Origin: Halicephalobus mephisto
Lineage: Eukaryota; Nematoda; Chromadorea; Rhabditida; Panagrolaimidae
Reading direction: 5' to 3'
DNA length: 64,000 nt
Assembly: GCA_009193035.1 (NCBI GenBank)
Contig: SWDT01000098.1
Span: 248,001-312,000, forward strand
The notes under the pieces were generated by a model. It made no database searches, was not told the DNA's origin, and saw only the letters and a list, made by a program, of their open reading frames with translations. This document shows, piece after piece, positions 33,701-45,934 of the stretch; position 1 is the stretch's first letter, and every line of letters starts with the position of its first letter. The position numbers were made by a program, and so were the translations under genes.

Positions 33701-34734
33701 AAGGTAGATAACATAAGCCTTGGTTTTTGTCGGGAGTGAATTTTTATAATTGTTTTATATAATATTTAATTTAAAATAATACAATTGAAAGTATTTTTTT
33801 CTAGATGTTTGTGTTTTTAGAATCCTTATAGTAGATTTAAGAATTGCACAAAAGCTGATTTTCGATTTTCCAATCGACAGTGGAAATAATTGATTTTAAA
33901 AAAACTTTTCTGACGAAACTTAAAAATCAGTTTTTATGGAATTATTAAATCCGTCGTGAGAATTGTAAAACCCAAAACAACTTGAAGAAAAATCATAGTC
34001 GAAATCCTCATTTTCAATCAAAATTTAATTAAATAAACTCTTTTTAATCTGCTTTTGACAAGAATTAAAGTTTACACAACATTTATGGCCTTGTGCAGGG
34101 GGTTATTATGATATAGACTTCCATAGTTAATAGTGCAAGAAAGTGCAAAAACAATTTTCGAAAAATTTCAATTTTATGAAACGTCATTTTACATAGATGA
34201 ACACGTTTTGTTTTTTCTCAGATCATTGACGAAATTTGTACTTCTGTGAGTGGTAATTTTCCCGTTTTAGGAGGATCCTCAGAGGCAATCCAAGAAGTCC
34301 TCAGTCACAACCACACAGGTCCATTTCACTTCCATGCCGGTGAATCAATGCGAAGTCTACGACGGTACTCAACAGAGAAGATACGATATCGACAATGCCA
34401 TATCCGCGGATCCCTTGAGGGACAGAGTGACCATCGCTCATCATCACTTCGAGGAATCTGGAGACAACAGTGTCTGTGTTCCGCCTGAATTCAGCGGGCC
34501 TGAAGCAAGCAAGAAAACATTGCTGCCTCCGGGGGACAAGGCCTCAGGACACACTTCCGCTGCTCAGACCTTGATGAAACCTTTGAAGAACCTCAGAAGC
34601 CGAGGGAGTTCGAGAGAAGGAAGAGCAGGGAACTACAAAGCCCTCCCGGACCCCTCACCCTCAACGAGTTCCGTCGTTCAGTGAGTATTTTTCACTAAAA
34701 CGCCAAAAGTATCGATTTTCATAGTTTTTTATAG
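30732..34734 (+). CDS. ankyrin-repeat-like protein of unknown function
   Basis: Seven exons: 30732-30926, 32021-32155, 32719-32853, 33035-33165, 33461-33575, 34271-34680, and a terminal exon starting at about 34725 or 34735; the first six join in consistent phase, about 373 residues. Exons 1-2 give two ankyrin-like units, TDETGNSALMIAIQDNKLE and NKNDENAYSLALRAENSGF. The rest is charged and Ser/Pro-rich without a known domain (SEEVIGSASTSD, EEESDDKNEKN, and a basic Ser/Arg segment late). Start taken at the ATG after a short leader; earlier ankyrin exons upstream cannot be excluded. The 3' end (AATAAA at 34737) overlaps the end of the convergent glycosyltransferase. Intron 5 (33576-34270) contains one arm of a large inverted repeat. 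Confidence 0.65.
32924..32988 (+). repeat. short direct duplication in intron
   Basis: The block TCGATTTTCGAATTTGAATT occurs twice in tandem, about 32 bp apart, within intron 3 of the ankyrin-type gene. Confidence 0.8.
33717..34054 (+). repeat. left arm of 338-bp inverted repeat
   Basis: Near-perfect reverse complement of 35791-36129. Begins GCCTTGGTTTTTGTCGGGAG and ends TTTTTAATCTGCTT. Lies wholly within intron 5 of the ankyrin-type gene. The arm itself has no terminal inverted repeats and no ORF. Confidence 0.93.
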
Positions 34735-36365
34735 TTTAATAAAGGACATTGTTTTTTCGTGTTTGGATACTGTACATCCATTTCCTTTGAAAATTTGCTT
34801 ATGGAGGATACGGTAGACTCGAGGATGGATTTCCTGGCAAGGTTGAGTTCGTCCTGCTGAGAGAAGGACTTGAAGCCCCTGTGGTACATGAATACGGTAT
34901 TCACGACGGCAAAAGTGTAATTGGCCCGACACAGATGCCAACGCTAAAGAGATTACTGTAAAAAGTAACGATTGATACTCTACCAGTACGGTGTTATCCC
35001 TCATCGGATATCTGAATCGCTCGTCGAAATCCGGGATGTGTTTTCGACTGACGAACTGGGGCTCCCAGGAAGGGTCGGAATACTGCTTGATGAATTGTAC
35101 GGTAATCGGACTTTCTGGATACTGTAGCCACTCATCTAGTCTTTCGATAACTGATTTGGTTTTGTTTTCCACGTGGAATTCCCTTGCTTTTCCTGTCGAC
35201 AACAAGGTTCGCAATTCGGCTTTGGTTTTTGGGTCTTCTGAATCCTTGTGGATCTCGAATATTCTGTAAACCAACAAAGTTTTCGGGTTTTTTACCAAGT
35301 AATCTGCAACGAAATTCTTCATTTTCTCCTCGAAGTTGGTCGAAAACATATGGTCCAAATCCGCGACGACCATGAAGTCGGTTTCGACACGGTTTTTGGC
35401 CAGGTTCCTGGAGGCGTTGATTTCGTAAGAAGTCATTTTTTTTATTTTTTTGAAACGCGACAAAAATTGAACTTTTTCTTTCATTTTGTAAAATTTCTGG
35501 AAAAAATTTCGACAGTCATTTTTGAATCCAGAAACCACAGCATTCTTCAAATTCACACATCTACTGCCCTCGTTTTGGACTAAATAATGGACGGACAAAT
35601 ACTCCTCTGTTGTTTTTGACAATTTTTTGAATCTTTCGAAAATTCTAAAGTAACAAGATAAAATGTCCTCATCTACAACGTTCAGATCGAAGGCCACTGC
35701 CAACGAAACAGGTCCATTCCAATTTTCTATTTGTCTAAATAACGGACTAAATCGGAAAGTAGATATCATCCGAACCTTGGTTCCTCTCGGAAGCAGATTA
35801 AAAAGAGTTTATTTAATTTAAATTTTGATTGAAAATGAGGATTTCGACTTTGATTTTTCTTCAAGTTGTTTTGGGTTTTACAATTCTCACGACGGATTCA
35901 ATAATTCCATAAAAACTGATTTTTAATTTTCGTCAGAAAAGTTTTTTTAAAATCAATTATTTCCACTGTCGATTGAAAAATCGAAAATCAGCTTTTGTGC
36001 AATTCTTAAATCTACTATGAGGACTCTAAAAACACAAACATCTAGAAAAAAATACTTTCAATTGTATTATTTTAAATTAAATATTATATAAAACAATTAT
36101 AAAAATTCACTCCCGACAAAAACCAAGGCGTACGTGATGCTCACCACTTAGTGGAACTGTCGATTCTGTCAGCAGAAGCATGCAAGACCAAAGTTATCCT
36201 TCTTCCTTCAGGTTTTCGTGGTAGGACGACATCTGGAATCAGACAATGTTTGGACACCGGTTTCTCGGTTATTTCGTAATTTCCATAGATAGCATTGTTT
36301 TCGATGTAAAACACAATGGAAACAGTCACTAATAACAAGATAAAGGAAGCATAATAACGGATCAT
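34719..36365 (-). CDS. GT49-type glycosyltransferase (B4GAT1/LARGE-like, bgnt-1 family)
   Basis: Type II Golgi enzyme of glycan chain synthesis. Exon 1 (36365-36145) gives a short cytosolic start, a signal-anchor (ASFILLLVTVSIVFYI) and ITLVLHASADRI. The main exon (about 35785 or 35783 to 34984) has NWNGPVSLAVAF, NASRNLAKNRVETDF, the DxD metal motif DLDHMF, and SWEPQFV. The last exon (34943-34719) gives RWHLCRANYTFAVVNTVF then HRGFK. All are GT49 landmarks in order; about 410 residues. The first junction is unclear: the best donor (36144) joined to the best acceptor (35786) makes TGA at the seam; using a donor GTTCC about 21 bp earlier with an acceptor two bases later restores the frame. The intron consists mostly of a 338-bp repeat arm, so the gene may have been damaged by it. 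Overlaps the 3' end of the convergent ankyrin-type gene. Confidence 0.8.
35791..36129 (-). repeat. right arm of 338-bp inverted repeat
   Basis: Reverse complement of 33717-34054 with only a few mismatches. It occupies almost the whole first intron of the glycosyltransferase gene, ending only a few bases before the acceptor. Confidence 0.93.
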
Positions 36366-36722
36366 TCACCAGAAAGTGGAAAAATCCAAAAATGACCCGT
36401 TTTCCCAGAGAAAACAAATCAGGATTCGTAAGGAACGGACAATCCATCAAATTTAAACCGTTCTTTTTTCATCGGAAAAGATGGATTTTTTTGATGACAG
36501 CTTTACCCAATTTGCACTAAGAGCAAAAGTCATTTTCTGCCAAAAATAACTTGTTTGTCTTCAATTCGTTGTTTCGAAATCTGTATAGTTTGTATTTTCT
36601 GTTTTTCTGAGTCCACTTTTTTGTCACTGTTAGTGCTTTCACAATTGTAATCATTTTTGTTGCTATATATATAAAATTTACTTTGATGACTATTCATTTT
36701 GTAGGTAATTGATTAAAGAAAC
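36366..36722. promoter_or_regulatory. divergent promoter, glycosyltransferase / SDR
   Basis: 357 bp between divergent start codons. No specific site identified. Confidence 0.35.
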
Positions 36723-37671
36723 ATGACTAACAGAATTTTCGTCGTCACCGGCGCTAACCAGGGAATCGGCTACGGCATTGTCGAAACACTCGCTCAGATC
36801 CTCGATTCCGCTGTTATTTACCTTACTGGTGAGTTTTTACGTTGTTTTGATATATGAAAATTTACAATATTCCAGCTAGAGACGTTGAGAGAGGAAAGAC
36901 AGCAGTGTCCAAGTTGGAGGATGCCTTGGGAAGCAAGAAGAAGAGTGACATTCGTTTCCATCAGCTTGACATCACCAAGGAAGATTCAGTCAAGGAATTC
37001 GCAGAGTTCTTGAAGAAGGAACACCACGGGTTGGATGTGCTGATCAACAATGCTGGATTCGCTTTTAAGAATGATGCCACTGATCCGGCTTCAGTTCAAG
37101 CAGATGTGACTATTGGGATAAACTACTACGGAACGAAGCTTGTTTCTGCTTATTTGATCCCGCTGATTCGTTCTGGAGGAAGGGTCGTCAATGTGTGCTC
37201 TCAAGCAGGTTGGATTGTCATCAAAACTCGGGATAAAATCATTTTCAGGAGTTATGAAAGATAAATACGACCAGAAGCACATTGATAAGCTGAAGAATGC
37301 TGCCGACGAAAGTGTCATTGATGAATTTGTCGAAGAATACAAGAGGTTTGGTTTTAGCTTCGGGGATTAGTATCTTAACTATGATTTTCAGACGGTCCAG
37401 AGACCCAGATACTCGCAAAGCAGGAGGATTCCCTGAGTCTGCTTACAGAGTTTCCAAAGCTGCTGAAATCGCCCTCACTTTGCTCCATCACCGTCGCTAC
37501 AAGGACCTGAAGATCAATGCCTGCTGTCCCGGATACGTTTCCACCAATATGTCTTCTCACAAGGGTCACCTGACGATCGAACAAGGAGCCGATACTCCAG
37601 TTTACTTGGCCACGAGCGACGAAGCTCCCAATGGAGAGTTCGTGTATCAAAGAAAGATTATCGACTGGTAA
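36723..37671 (+). CDS. short-chain dehydrogenase/reductase, carbonyl-reductase (CBR1) type
   Basis: NADPH-dependent reductase of carbonyl compounds, cytosolic. Exons 36723-36828, 36876-37208, 37249-37345 and 37392-37671, phases consistent, 271 residues. Cofactor loop TGANQGIGYG at 9-18, LDIT at 66-69, NNAG at 93-96, catalytic triad Ser144 (NVCS), Tyr197 and Lys201 (YRVSK). The extra helix before the active-site Tyr (DKLKNAADESVIDEFVEEY) is the mark of monomeric carbonyl reductases. The first intron (47 bp) carries a GATATATGAAAA motif. Confidence 0.93.
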
Positions 37672-39029
37672 TCTAAAGATATTTATCTATGTAAATTTCT
37701 ACCTTTATTCCGCAATAACTAGTTGATAGTAAGCATCAGCTTTTACAGTTGTTGATATTTACTTTTGAATCTTCATAAAGTAATTTAGTGAAGTAAATCA
37801 AGACAACGACCATTCGAAAAGGGAAATTTAAATTTGTCCCGTTTTCGTTCTGAATTGGCTCTGAGGAAGATAATTTTTACATAACAGATTCAGAAATCAT
37901 TACATTTCCGAATTCATTATAACTCTAGAGACCATTTGAGATACAGGATATATCTTATTTACCTTTTGTGTCCTTGCTTTCTCGTAATTTTCAAAATCTT
38001 ATAATTTATTAAAATCATGTATTTTAAAATTTAAAAAATGTTGACAGAAGGTATTTAGAGAAATCAGAAACAATATAGACCTGAAGAAATAACAGGCCAT
38101 TCAGGAAATCACTTCTAGAAAGAAACTGAATCAAATCGAAATATATAATCATACAGTACTTTGTGGCACTAATCATTAGTTGTCAAAAAAGAAAACTATC
38201 AATTAGATTTTTCCAAATTTGTTAAGTCATCATTTTCATTCATGTGTTTTCACTGATATATTCCGTTTAATATAATTTAGAAAATCAGTTAGTGTTCGCT
38301 TCCTGGACTTTCGTAGTACTTCGAACACTAGAGGAAATATGGATCGAATGCTGGGAGAATTAAAACTAAGAATCGGGGTTTAAACACCCCTACGTCAGAT
38401 AAATCATGTTGAAATTAAAGATGTTCTTAAATGATAATGAAAGCGACAAAAAAGTAAAAATTATCCACAGAATAAGTGTAAAAAACTTAAAAGTGCTTTT
38501 TGCATTTATCGAAAAATGAAATATTTAATAATATATTATTTTATCGTAGTATTTATAAACCATAAAATAGCACCTACTAATTTAAATTGTTTTTCGCCTT
38601 TTGTAATTCATTCTTTTTTATACGTCCTTACTGATCTCTTCGTTTTAATCCTATTAATACACTTCATAATCCTATAAAATTCGAAATCTCTGTCTAAAAA
38701 CCAAAAAAAACAAAACAGACTAATCATTTCAGAACGACAATGCAAAAAGAAGAATATAATATACAATGGTTCAAGTATTATAAAATTTTAGATCATTTGC
38801 ACAGTAACACGTTAATAACAACATCACATACTATAAAATTGGGTACTTGGACAAAATAAAACTCGGAAGAACCAGTCTTCTCTCAATTCGGAGTGCTGGG
38901 GAGTTAAGGTGGTGAACTCTTTCCTTGTATAGCTGACAAAACCAGTAATAAAAATAAAAATTAATGATCTAAAGATTATGTTGATTACTGATGGGATTAA
39001 AGTGTTTTGGAAGTGGAAGGAAAAACAGT
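37672..39029. other. intergenic AT-rich DNA
   Basis: No gene, repeat or RNA recognised. Confidence 0.5.
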
Positions 39030-39605
39030 TTTATGTAAGGTACACAGAATGAAACAGCATTTTCGATTGAACCAATAGCAGTCGTTAGTGATGAAGGAAA
39101 AGATAAAGAAAATTATGATAATTATGATGAGGGGAAATGAGACCTAGGTCTAAAACAACAGTTATAATACAAAATTTAGTCTTTCCAACTATTTTCACTA
39201 GAATTATGTAGGATTTTTCTTGTTAAAAGCCTAGTGTGCTTTCTCAAACATTGACTATATAATGCTATGGACTAAATAAAAAACATGATATTTATAGTTC
39301 AATAACTAACTTTGTTATGTTTTGGTGAAATCAAGGCAGTGTATCTGTTATAGCCCAAACCGAAAATTCAATATCCTAAACCGTTCTGTGAAAACCAATG
39401 AAAAGTAGTAAAAAGTGCAGTTTTCCAAGTAATGTTTGATGGAAAATGATCTTTTATAAACACCATTCTGGCAATAATTGTCAACACAGCAATTAGGAAT
39501 CCAGTAGAGAGGAATAAGAAACAAGCAGATCTCGAAGAAGATTTGGGGTATCTCAATTTATTGAAAAAGAAGAAAAATTCAGTACTATTGAAACAGCCCG
39601 TAATA
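39030..39605 (-). pseudogene. dead chemoreceptor of the 40-48 kb array
   Basis: Minus strand. The exon 1 part reads RYPKSSSRSACFLF ... WFSQNGLGY and then stops; the expected continuation (YNRYTALISPKHNK, then a GTTAG donor at about 39304-39308) is in another frame, so there is a frameshift. The exon 2 part (39030-39145) preserves the start of the second exon and a diverged version of the INGHYWF block. The rest of exon 2 is missing. Confidence 0.8.
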
Positions 39606-39714
39606 TGGAAGATAGGATGCTTGTAAGAGGGGTAGTAAAATGAAATAGAAAATTATTAACAGTTTTAGAACCAGATATGCCATTAGTTGGGATGAAATAA
39701 GACTAGTAAGGATA

Positions 39715-39735
39715 TACAATACAATACAATACAAA
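39715..39735. repeat. ACAAT microsatellite
   Basis: Four consecutive units of about 5 bp (ATACAATACAATACAAT). Confidence 0.7.
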
Positions 39736-40176
39736 TTGCTCTAGCTGTTGCATGGGCGCGGTCTGCCGCGGAGCCAAGTAAGGATATAGCACAAGAACCA
39801 AAATAGTCAACTCCAAGTTTCCTGAGATAGTGTAATTACTGTTGCTTTTGTGAACAAGTGCATAAATATTGAATTCCACGTTCCTTATAAGTTCAAGAAT
39901 TAACCGAATTTATGCTTATTTCATCTGTAATAATTAAAACTTTGAATTATTTCCAAGGAGAAATTAAACGTTAAACTTAAAAAATGAAGCACAACTTCTT
40001 CATTCATGTTAAATTTCAATAACTATAGTTAAGAAAAGGATTACACATGACAAAGAACAATTTTTGATCATTTCGATTCCAACTTCTTAAATTATGTCTC
40101 AAAGAAATTCAAAATTCTTCCATAAACTTTTCAACTAATTTTTTAAACAATGTAATCATTTTGCGTTTATTTCATC

Positions 40177-41351
40177 TTAGCTCGCATGTTGTTGAATTCT
40201 TACAATCTTTCTTTTTGAACTCAAGAACTTCAAAATCGTATTGATTCTATAAAACTCCATACATCTCTCTCTGAAGACCGGTGAAACAAAGAAAAGAATA
40301 ATCATTCCCGGGTAATGATGTAGACAGAAAAGCACATTCCCTAGATTATCCAAAATTAAAAAAGTTTTGAATTCGTGAGTAACTGTGGTTGAAATAGTTA
40401 CGGTAATGCTGAATGCTATAAGAAATAATGAAGATACAAAGGTTTGAATAATAAGCCTCCTTTCCACTTTGGCCGAGATTGGAGTGAGGTTGGTGAACTG
40501 TTTCTTTGAATATAGTACTGCTGCAATTATAAAGATAAAAGAAGCGATCCCAAAAAAGACATTTGCAATAGAAGTTATGAGGGTGTGTTGAAATCGGAAT
40601 TCCAAACAAGATTCTATGTAAGATGTGAAACGGCATTCCGAGTCGAACCAGTAATGGCCGTTGATCATGAAAGGGAAGAGACAAAGGAAGATTATGATGA
40701 AAGTTGTTGGAGTCTGAGCCCAGATCTAAAATCGAATAATTAGTATATTACGTTATTTTTAAATCAGTTGTTATGATTACGTATATATCTGAAGAAAGGA
40801 TACTATTATTTTAATTAACTCTTCTTAAACAGTATCTGAGATTCTTAAAACCATCCGTTATCTTGTTTGATCTCTAATATTCTCAGAAGTCATCTAAATA
40901 TTATTGTAAAGAAAGGATTTTACAAAAGTTAGACAATATGTAACATTAGTTTCAAAGATATTGATTCTAAAGTAATTTGAAAACTAACTTTGCTATGCCA
41001 TTTCGGGGAAACCAATGCGGTGCATCTGTTGCATGATAAAATAAATACCCAACATCCCAGCATATTCTCTGGGACCCATTGAAAGATAGTAATAATAACG
41101 TCTTCCCAAAATTGTTGTTCAAGTGAATAATCATATAAAAGCACAATTCGTACAATAAACACCAGTACTGTAGTGACCAATCCAACAGTTAATATCACAA
41201 AGTACGAACTTCTCAAAAGGGATTTCGGGCATCTGAATTCATTAAGCAGGAATATCACACAAGGCAAATCTAATATGATCCCAAATATAGACAAAAAATA
41301 AGAAAGAGCATCGCTAAACTCTTCAATCGCATTCGTCTCTTCATCAGACAT
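40177..41351 (-). CDS. tandem chemoreceptor A (srg/srv/sru-like superfamily)
   Basis: Exon 1 41351-40989 (121 codons) and exon 2 40725-40177 (182 residues) joined in phase 0 across a 263-bp intron: 303 residues with seven hydrophobic spans. Shared hallmarks are LPCVIFLLNEF, GCWVFILxCNRCTALVS ending TM3, MINGHYWF at the TM4 exit, and FCLHHYPGMIILFFVSPVFR in TM7. These suit the nematode Srg-type superfamily (srg, srv, sru, srx, srt); the exact family is not certain. Most diverged of the four intact copies. Confidence 0.8.
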
Positions 41352-42863
41352 TTACCAAGTTTATTTGTATAAAAGTGAAAATATGAAAATAACGGAGTAG
41401 TGGCAGTGGGTAGTTAACTGCTTTCCAAGTAATATAATTGCTCACATTTAAATTCCCCTAACATTCATTGGAAAAAGTTGATTTCAATTTTGAAAGTCAA
41501 AAAACAAGTGGGACTTTAGAAATTCAATAAAGTTTATTATTTAAATCTAGACTTTAAGGTTCTTTTGCACTTAATTAAAGACCATGAACTAAAACATCAA
41601 AGATGAAAGAAAAAGTAAATTCATCATTACATCAGAAATGTTTTGAAAGAGTTAAGAGAACAAAGTTATATTTATAAGCGTTCCTTACAAATGCTATGAA
41701 TACATGTTACTATAAATCACAATATTTGGGTTCTATTCCCGGCCGACGACTCAAGCATAACCGACTAAGGAAGATTCTCCACTAAACAAGCTCACCGTGG
41801 ATCAACTATATCGTTAGACTCTTACAATAGCTGGCTGCAAGAAGAAACATCATATTATCTTATCGATGATTTGTTGCAAAATGTTAGATCGTGCATCTAT
41901 CCATTTGGGAATAAGCTCGTACAGTGTTGGTCCCAGAAACAAATACCCCGAGGACTAATGAGAAACGATTGTGTATTGCCGGGAAATTAAGTGGTTGCGC
42001 GATTATTATTAGTTGTTTTGTGTTCCTGCCTTTGGCTCAGTAAATCGATTTGTACTTATTTCTCATCTCTACGTGGATCAGAAGCCCTACCACGATCTAA
42101 CACAAATCAAAACTTGTATCTTCTTATGGGAATTGTTTATGCCTTATCACGTGATATTGTAATAAACAGACTGCTCGAGTGAAATGGTGTTAAGATAAAG
42201 AATTTTACAAATCTTATGAGAAGATTCAACAGATTTCTGTACCTGTTCAATTCCAGTTTCCTTTCTCAACGAAGTGGAAAAGAAACATTACAATATGTTT
42301 AAAAATTATTCACAATTTTGATTATTAATCATGAAATATGCTTGAAGAAAATACATGTTTTGTACATATACCTTATAATTATTTCTCATTCAATTTCGAA
42401 AAAACTTTAGTTCTATTTTTCGGATTTTACAGAAAGTTTTAAAGCATATTTATTAAATGTGACTTTGATTTCCAAAACTGTTCCTCTTTTCAAATCTTTT
42501 AACAAAATCAATTTCAAAAAAAACAAATATTTATCCAGATAATACACTTGAAAAAAGATTAAAATAAAAACACGTTCTAGGTAACTTTATACATTTCATG
42601 AGACAGAAATTTAGATGTTGTTCAATCTGAAAAACCACTATTTAGAATTGAGTAATACAGCCGGTAAATTCCAAATGTGCGGATTCCAAAGTTCAATTCC
42701 CAAATCTGACTCCGATTCAGCAAAAGAAACCTTATTATTCCATTCGAGATGCTTTCTGTTGAAATTTACAAATTTAACAACATTTGAATTTTTGTGTTAG
42801 AGCTTTATAAAAAGTGCAATAATTACATTGAATACGCCTTAATCATTCTCCCTTTATTACATC
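41352..42863. other. intergenic between receptors A and B
   Basis: No supported gene. A T-arm-like string at about 41730-41750 was considered and rejected as tRNA. Confidence 0.45.
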
Positions 42864-44037
42864 TCAAGTTATTTGCTGTTGAATTCTTACAACTTTTCCT
42901 TTTGAATTGAAGAGCTTCAAAATCGCACTGATTCTATAAAATTCCATATATCTCTGCCTGAAAACCGGTGAAACGAAGAAAAGGATAATCATTCCCGGGT
43001 AATGATGCAGACAGAAAAGTACATTCCCCAGATTATTCAAAATTACAATAGCGTTCAATTCGTGAGTAACTGTGTTTGAGATGATTACAGTAATATTGAG
43101 TAAAATAAGGAATACTGAAGATGCAAAGGTTTGCATAATGAGTCTTCTTTCTACTTTTGCTGGTGTTGGAGTGGAGCTCGTATACTGTTTCCTTGAATAA
43201 AGTACCGCTATGATTATGAAGCTGAACGAGACAGTCCCGAAAAAGATATTTGCGATAGAAGATATAAGTGTGTGGTTGGATTCAAATTCCAAACAGGAAT
43301 CTGTGCCAAATGTGAAACAGCATTCCGAGTTGAACCAATAGTGGCCGTCGATCATGAAAGGAAAGAGACAAAGGAAGATTATGATGAAAGTTGTTGGAGT
43401 CCGAGCCCAGATCTAAAATGAAATAATCAGTATATAACTTTATTTTCAAATCAGCTGTTATGATTACGTATATCTGTAGAATGGATATCATCCCTTTAGT
43501 AGAAACAAGCTTAAATAGTATCTGGGACTCTTAAAACCATCCGTTACCTTGTTTGATTTCTAATATCCTCAGAAGTCATCTAGATATTATTGTAAAGAAA
43601 GGATTTTACGAAAGTTAGACAATATGTCATATTAGTTTCAAAGATATTGATTCTAAAGTAATTTGAAAACTAACCTTGTTGTACCATTTTAGAGAAACCA
43701 ATGCAGTGCATCTATTACAAGCCAAAATAAATACCCAACATCCTAATATATTTAGTGAGATCCATGTGATGATACTCATAACGACGAGTTTCCAAAATAC
43801 TTCGGTATCTGAATAATCATACGAAAATAGGATGCCCACAATCATCAACAGTACCATAACAACTAATCCAACTGTTAAAATCACAAAGTAGGAAGTTCTC
43901 AGAGGTGATTTCGGGTGTCTGAATTCATTCAACAAGAAAATTACACAAGGTAGATCTATTACAATCCCAACATAGAGTAAAGTATAAGAAATGATATCCC
44001 CAATTTTTATTACTACATCTGTTTCAAATTCATCCAT
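42864..44037 (-). CDS. tandem chemoreceptor B (srg/srv/sru-like superfamily)
   Basis: Exons 44037-43675 and 43412-42864, same codon counts and splice phase as receptor A, 303 residues. Carries LPCVIFLLNEF, CNRCTALVSLKWYNK at the exon border, INGHYWF replaced by IDGHYWF, and HHYPGMIILFFVSPVFR. N-terminal MDEFETDVVIKIGD is close to C and D, showing B-C-D form the younger sub-group. Confidence 0.83.
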
Positions 44038-44761
44038 TTACCGAGTTTCTTGAGATTTAAATGACTTAAAGACTTAACAAGAGAACTAAAAACCACTGGT
44101 AATATGGAAATCAACTCCCTTTAGTAAATGTAATTATTCACATGTTGTCTAGTTTCCTGTTGTTAGTAGAGAGGCTGATTGCATTATTTTGTAACGATAT
44201 AATACATGAGTTTCAGCATTTGGATAGAACTCAAGATTTAGCTGTACTTAACCAGGAACCGTAAATTAAGAAATTTTCGACGCGAAAGAAACACCATTAT
44301 GTCATAAATTTACCAAGTTAAGAAACAAATTCTGATTTCGAAATATTGTTCGTAAATTGCATAGCAAAATTCAGAAAATGTTTGCACTTATTTGAATCTC
44401 ATCAAACACAGTAGTCAGGACAATTACGTATAATTGGTAATGTTGGGACTTGAGACGCCATAGAGGTGACGCTTCCTGATTAGCTGGTCTTAGCATGACC
44501 ACCGTAATCTTACGAGGTTTATATCGTTGTATTGTTGTTTAATGGTATTTTTCTACGAGAAATTGTGACTTGTTGTTCTATAAAGCTTGAATTACATTTC
44601 TTCCTATTCGCCGCATCGCGAGTCACAACAGATAATAAATTTCTTTTTTTCAATAACACTCTTCTCAATTATTGTCTAAAAATATTCTGGATTTCGTTGA
44701 AAGCTTTAATTGTTTTTCTTCCAATTTTTAAATTATTAAATCAATTTTTATTTATTTCAAA

Positions 44762-45934
44762 TTAACTCCTCTGTTGGTGAATTCTTACAATTTTCCTTTT
44801 TGAACTTAACAATTTCAAAATCGTAGTGATTCTATAAAACTCGATAAATCTTTGTCTGAAGACGGGCGAAACAAAGAAAAGGATAATCATTCCCGGGTAA
44901 TGATGTAGACAGAAAAGCATAGTTACTATATTACCTAAAATTACAAGGGTTTTCAGGTCGCGAGTAACTGTAGTTGAGATGATTACTGAAATACTGAATA
45001 AAATGAGAAACACTGAAGATGCAAAAGTTTGCAGAATGAGTCTTCTTTCTACTTTTGCTGGCGTTGGAGTGGAGCTTGTATACTGTTTCCTTGAATAAAG
45101 TACCGCTATGATTATGAAGCTAAACGAAGCAATGCCGAAAAAGATATTTGCGATAGAAGATATAAGTGTGTGGTTGGATTCAAATTCCAAACAGGGATCT
45201 GCGCCAAATCTGAAGCGGCATTCCGAGTCAAACCAATAGTGGCCGTTGATCATGAAAGGGAAGAGACAGAGGAAGATTATGATGAAAGTTGTTGGAGTCC
45301 GAGCCCAGATCTGAAATGGAATAATTAGTATATAACCTTATTTTAAAATCAGTTGTTATGATTACGTATATCTGTAGAATGGATACTATTATTTTAATTA
45401 ACTCTTCTTAAACAGTATCTGAGACTCTTAAAACCATCCGTTATCTTGTTTGATTTCTAATATTCTCAGAAGTCATCTAGATATTATTGTAAAGAAAGGA
45501 TTTTACAAAAGTTAGACAATATGTAATATTAGTTTCAAAGATATTGATTCTAAAGTAATTTGAAAACTAACCTTGTTGTACCATTTAAGAGAAACCAATG
45601 CAGTGCATCTATTACAAGTCAAAATGAATACCCAACATCCTAATATATTCTCTGAGATCCATGAGACGATACTCATAACGACGCTTTTCCAAAGTGCTTC
45701 GATGTTTGAGGAATCATACGAAAATAAGATGCTCATAATCATCGTTAATACCATAACAATTAGTCCAATTATCAGAATTACAAAATAGGAAGTTCTTAGA
45801 GGAGATTTCGGGTATCTGAATTCATTCAACAGGAATATTATACATGGTAAATATATGAGAGTCCCAACATAAACTAAGATAAATGGGATGATACTCCCAA
45901 TTTTTAGAATTAAATCCACCTCAAATTCATCCAT
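44762..45934 (-). CDS. tandem chemoreceptor C (srg/srv/sru-like superfamily)
   Basis: Exons 45934-45572 and 45310-44762, 303 residues, structure identical to A, B and D. TM1 differs most (LVYVGTLIYLPCIIFLLNEF). The upstream flank (about 46130-46290) repeats that of B (about 44210-44360), so the duplicated unit includes intergenic DNA, unit length about 1.9 kb. Confidence 0.83.

Noticed and set aside
39040..39600. CTGTTTCA-type 21U-RNA (piRNA) upstream motifs
   Set aside because: The few occurrences on the minus strand are explained by conserved receptor-gene codons.
41725..41755. tRNA-like T arm GGGTTCTATTCCC
   Set aside because: No matching A box, anticodon arm or acceptor stem could be folded at the right distance.
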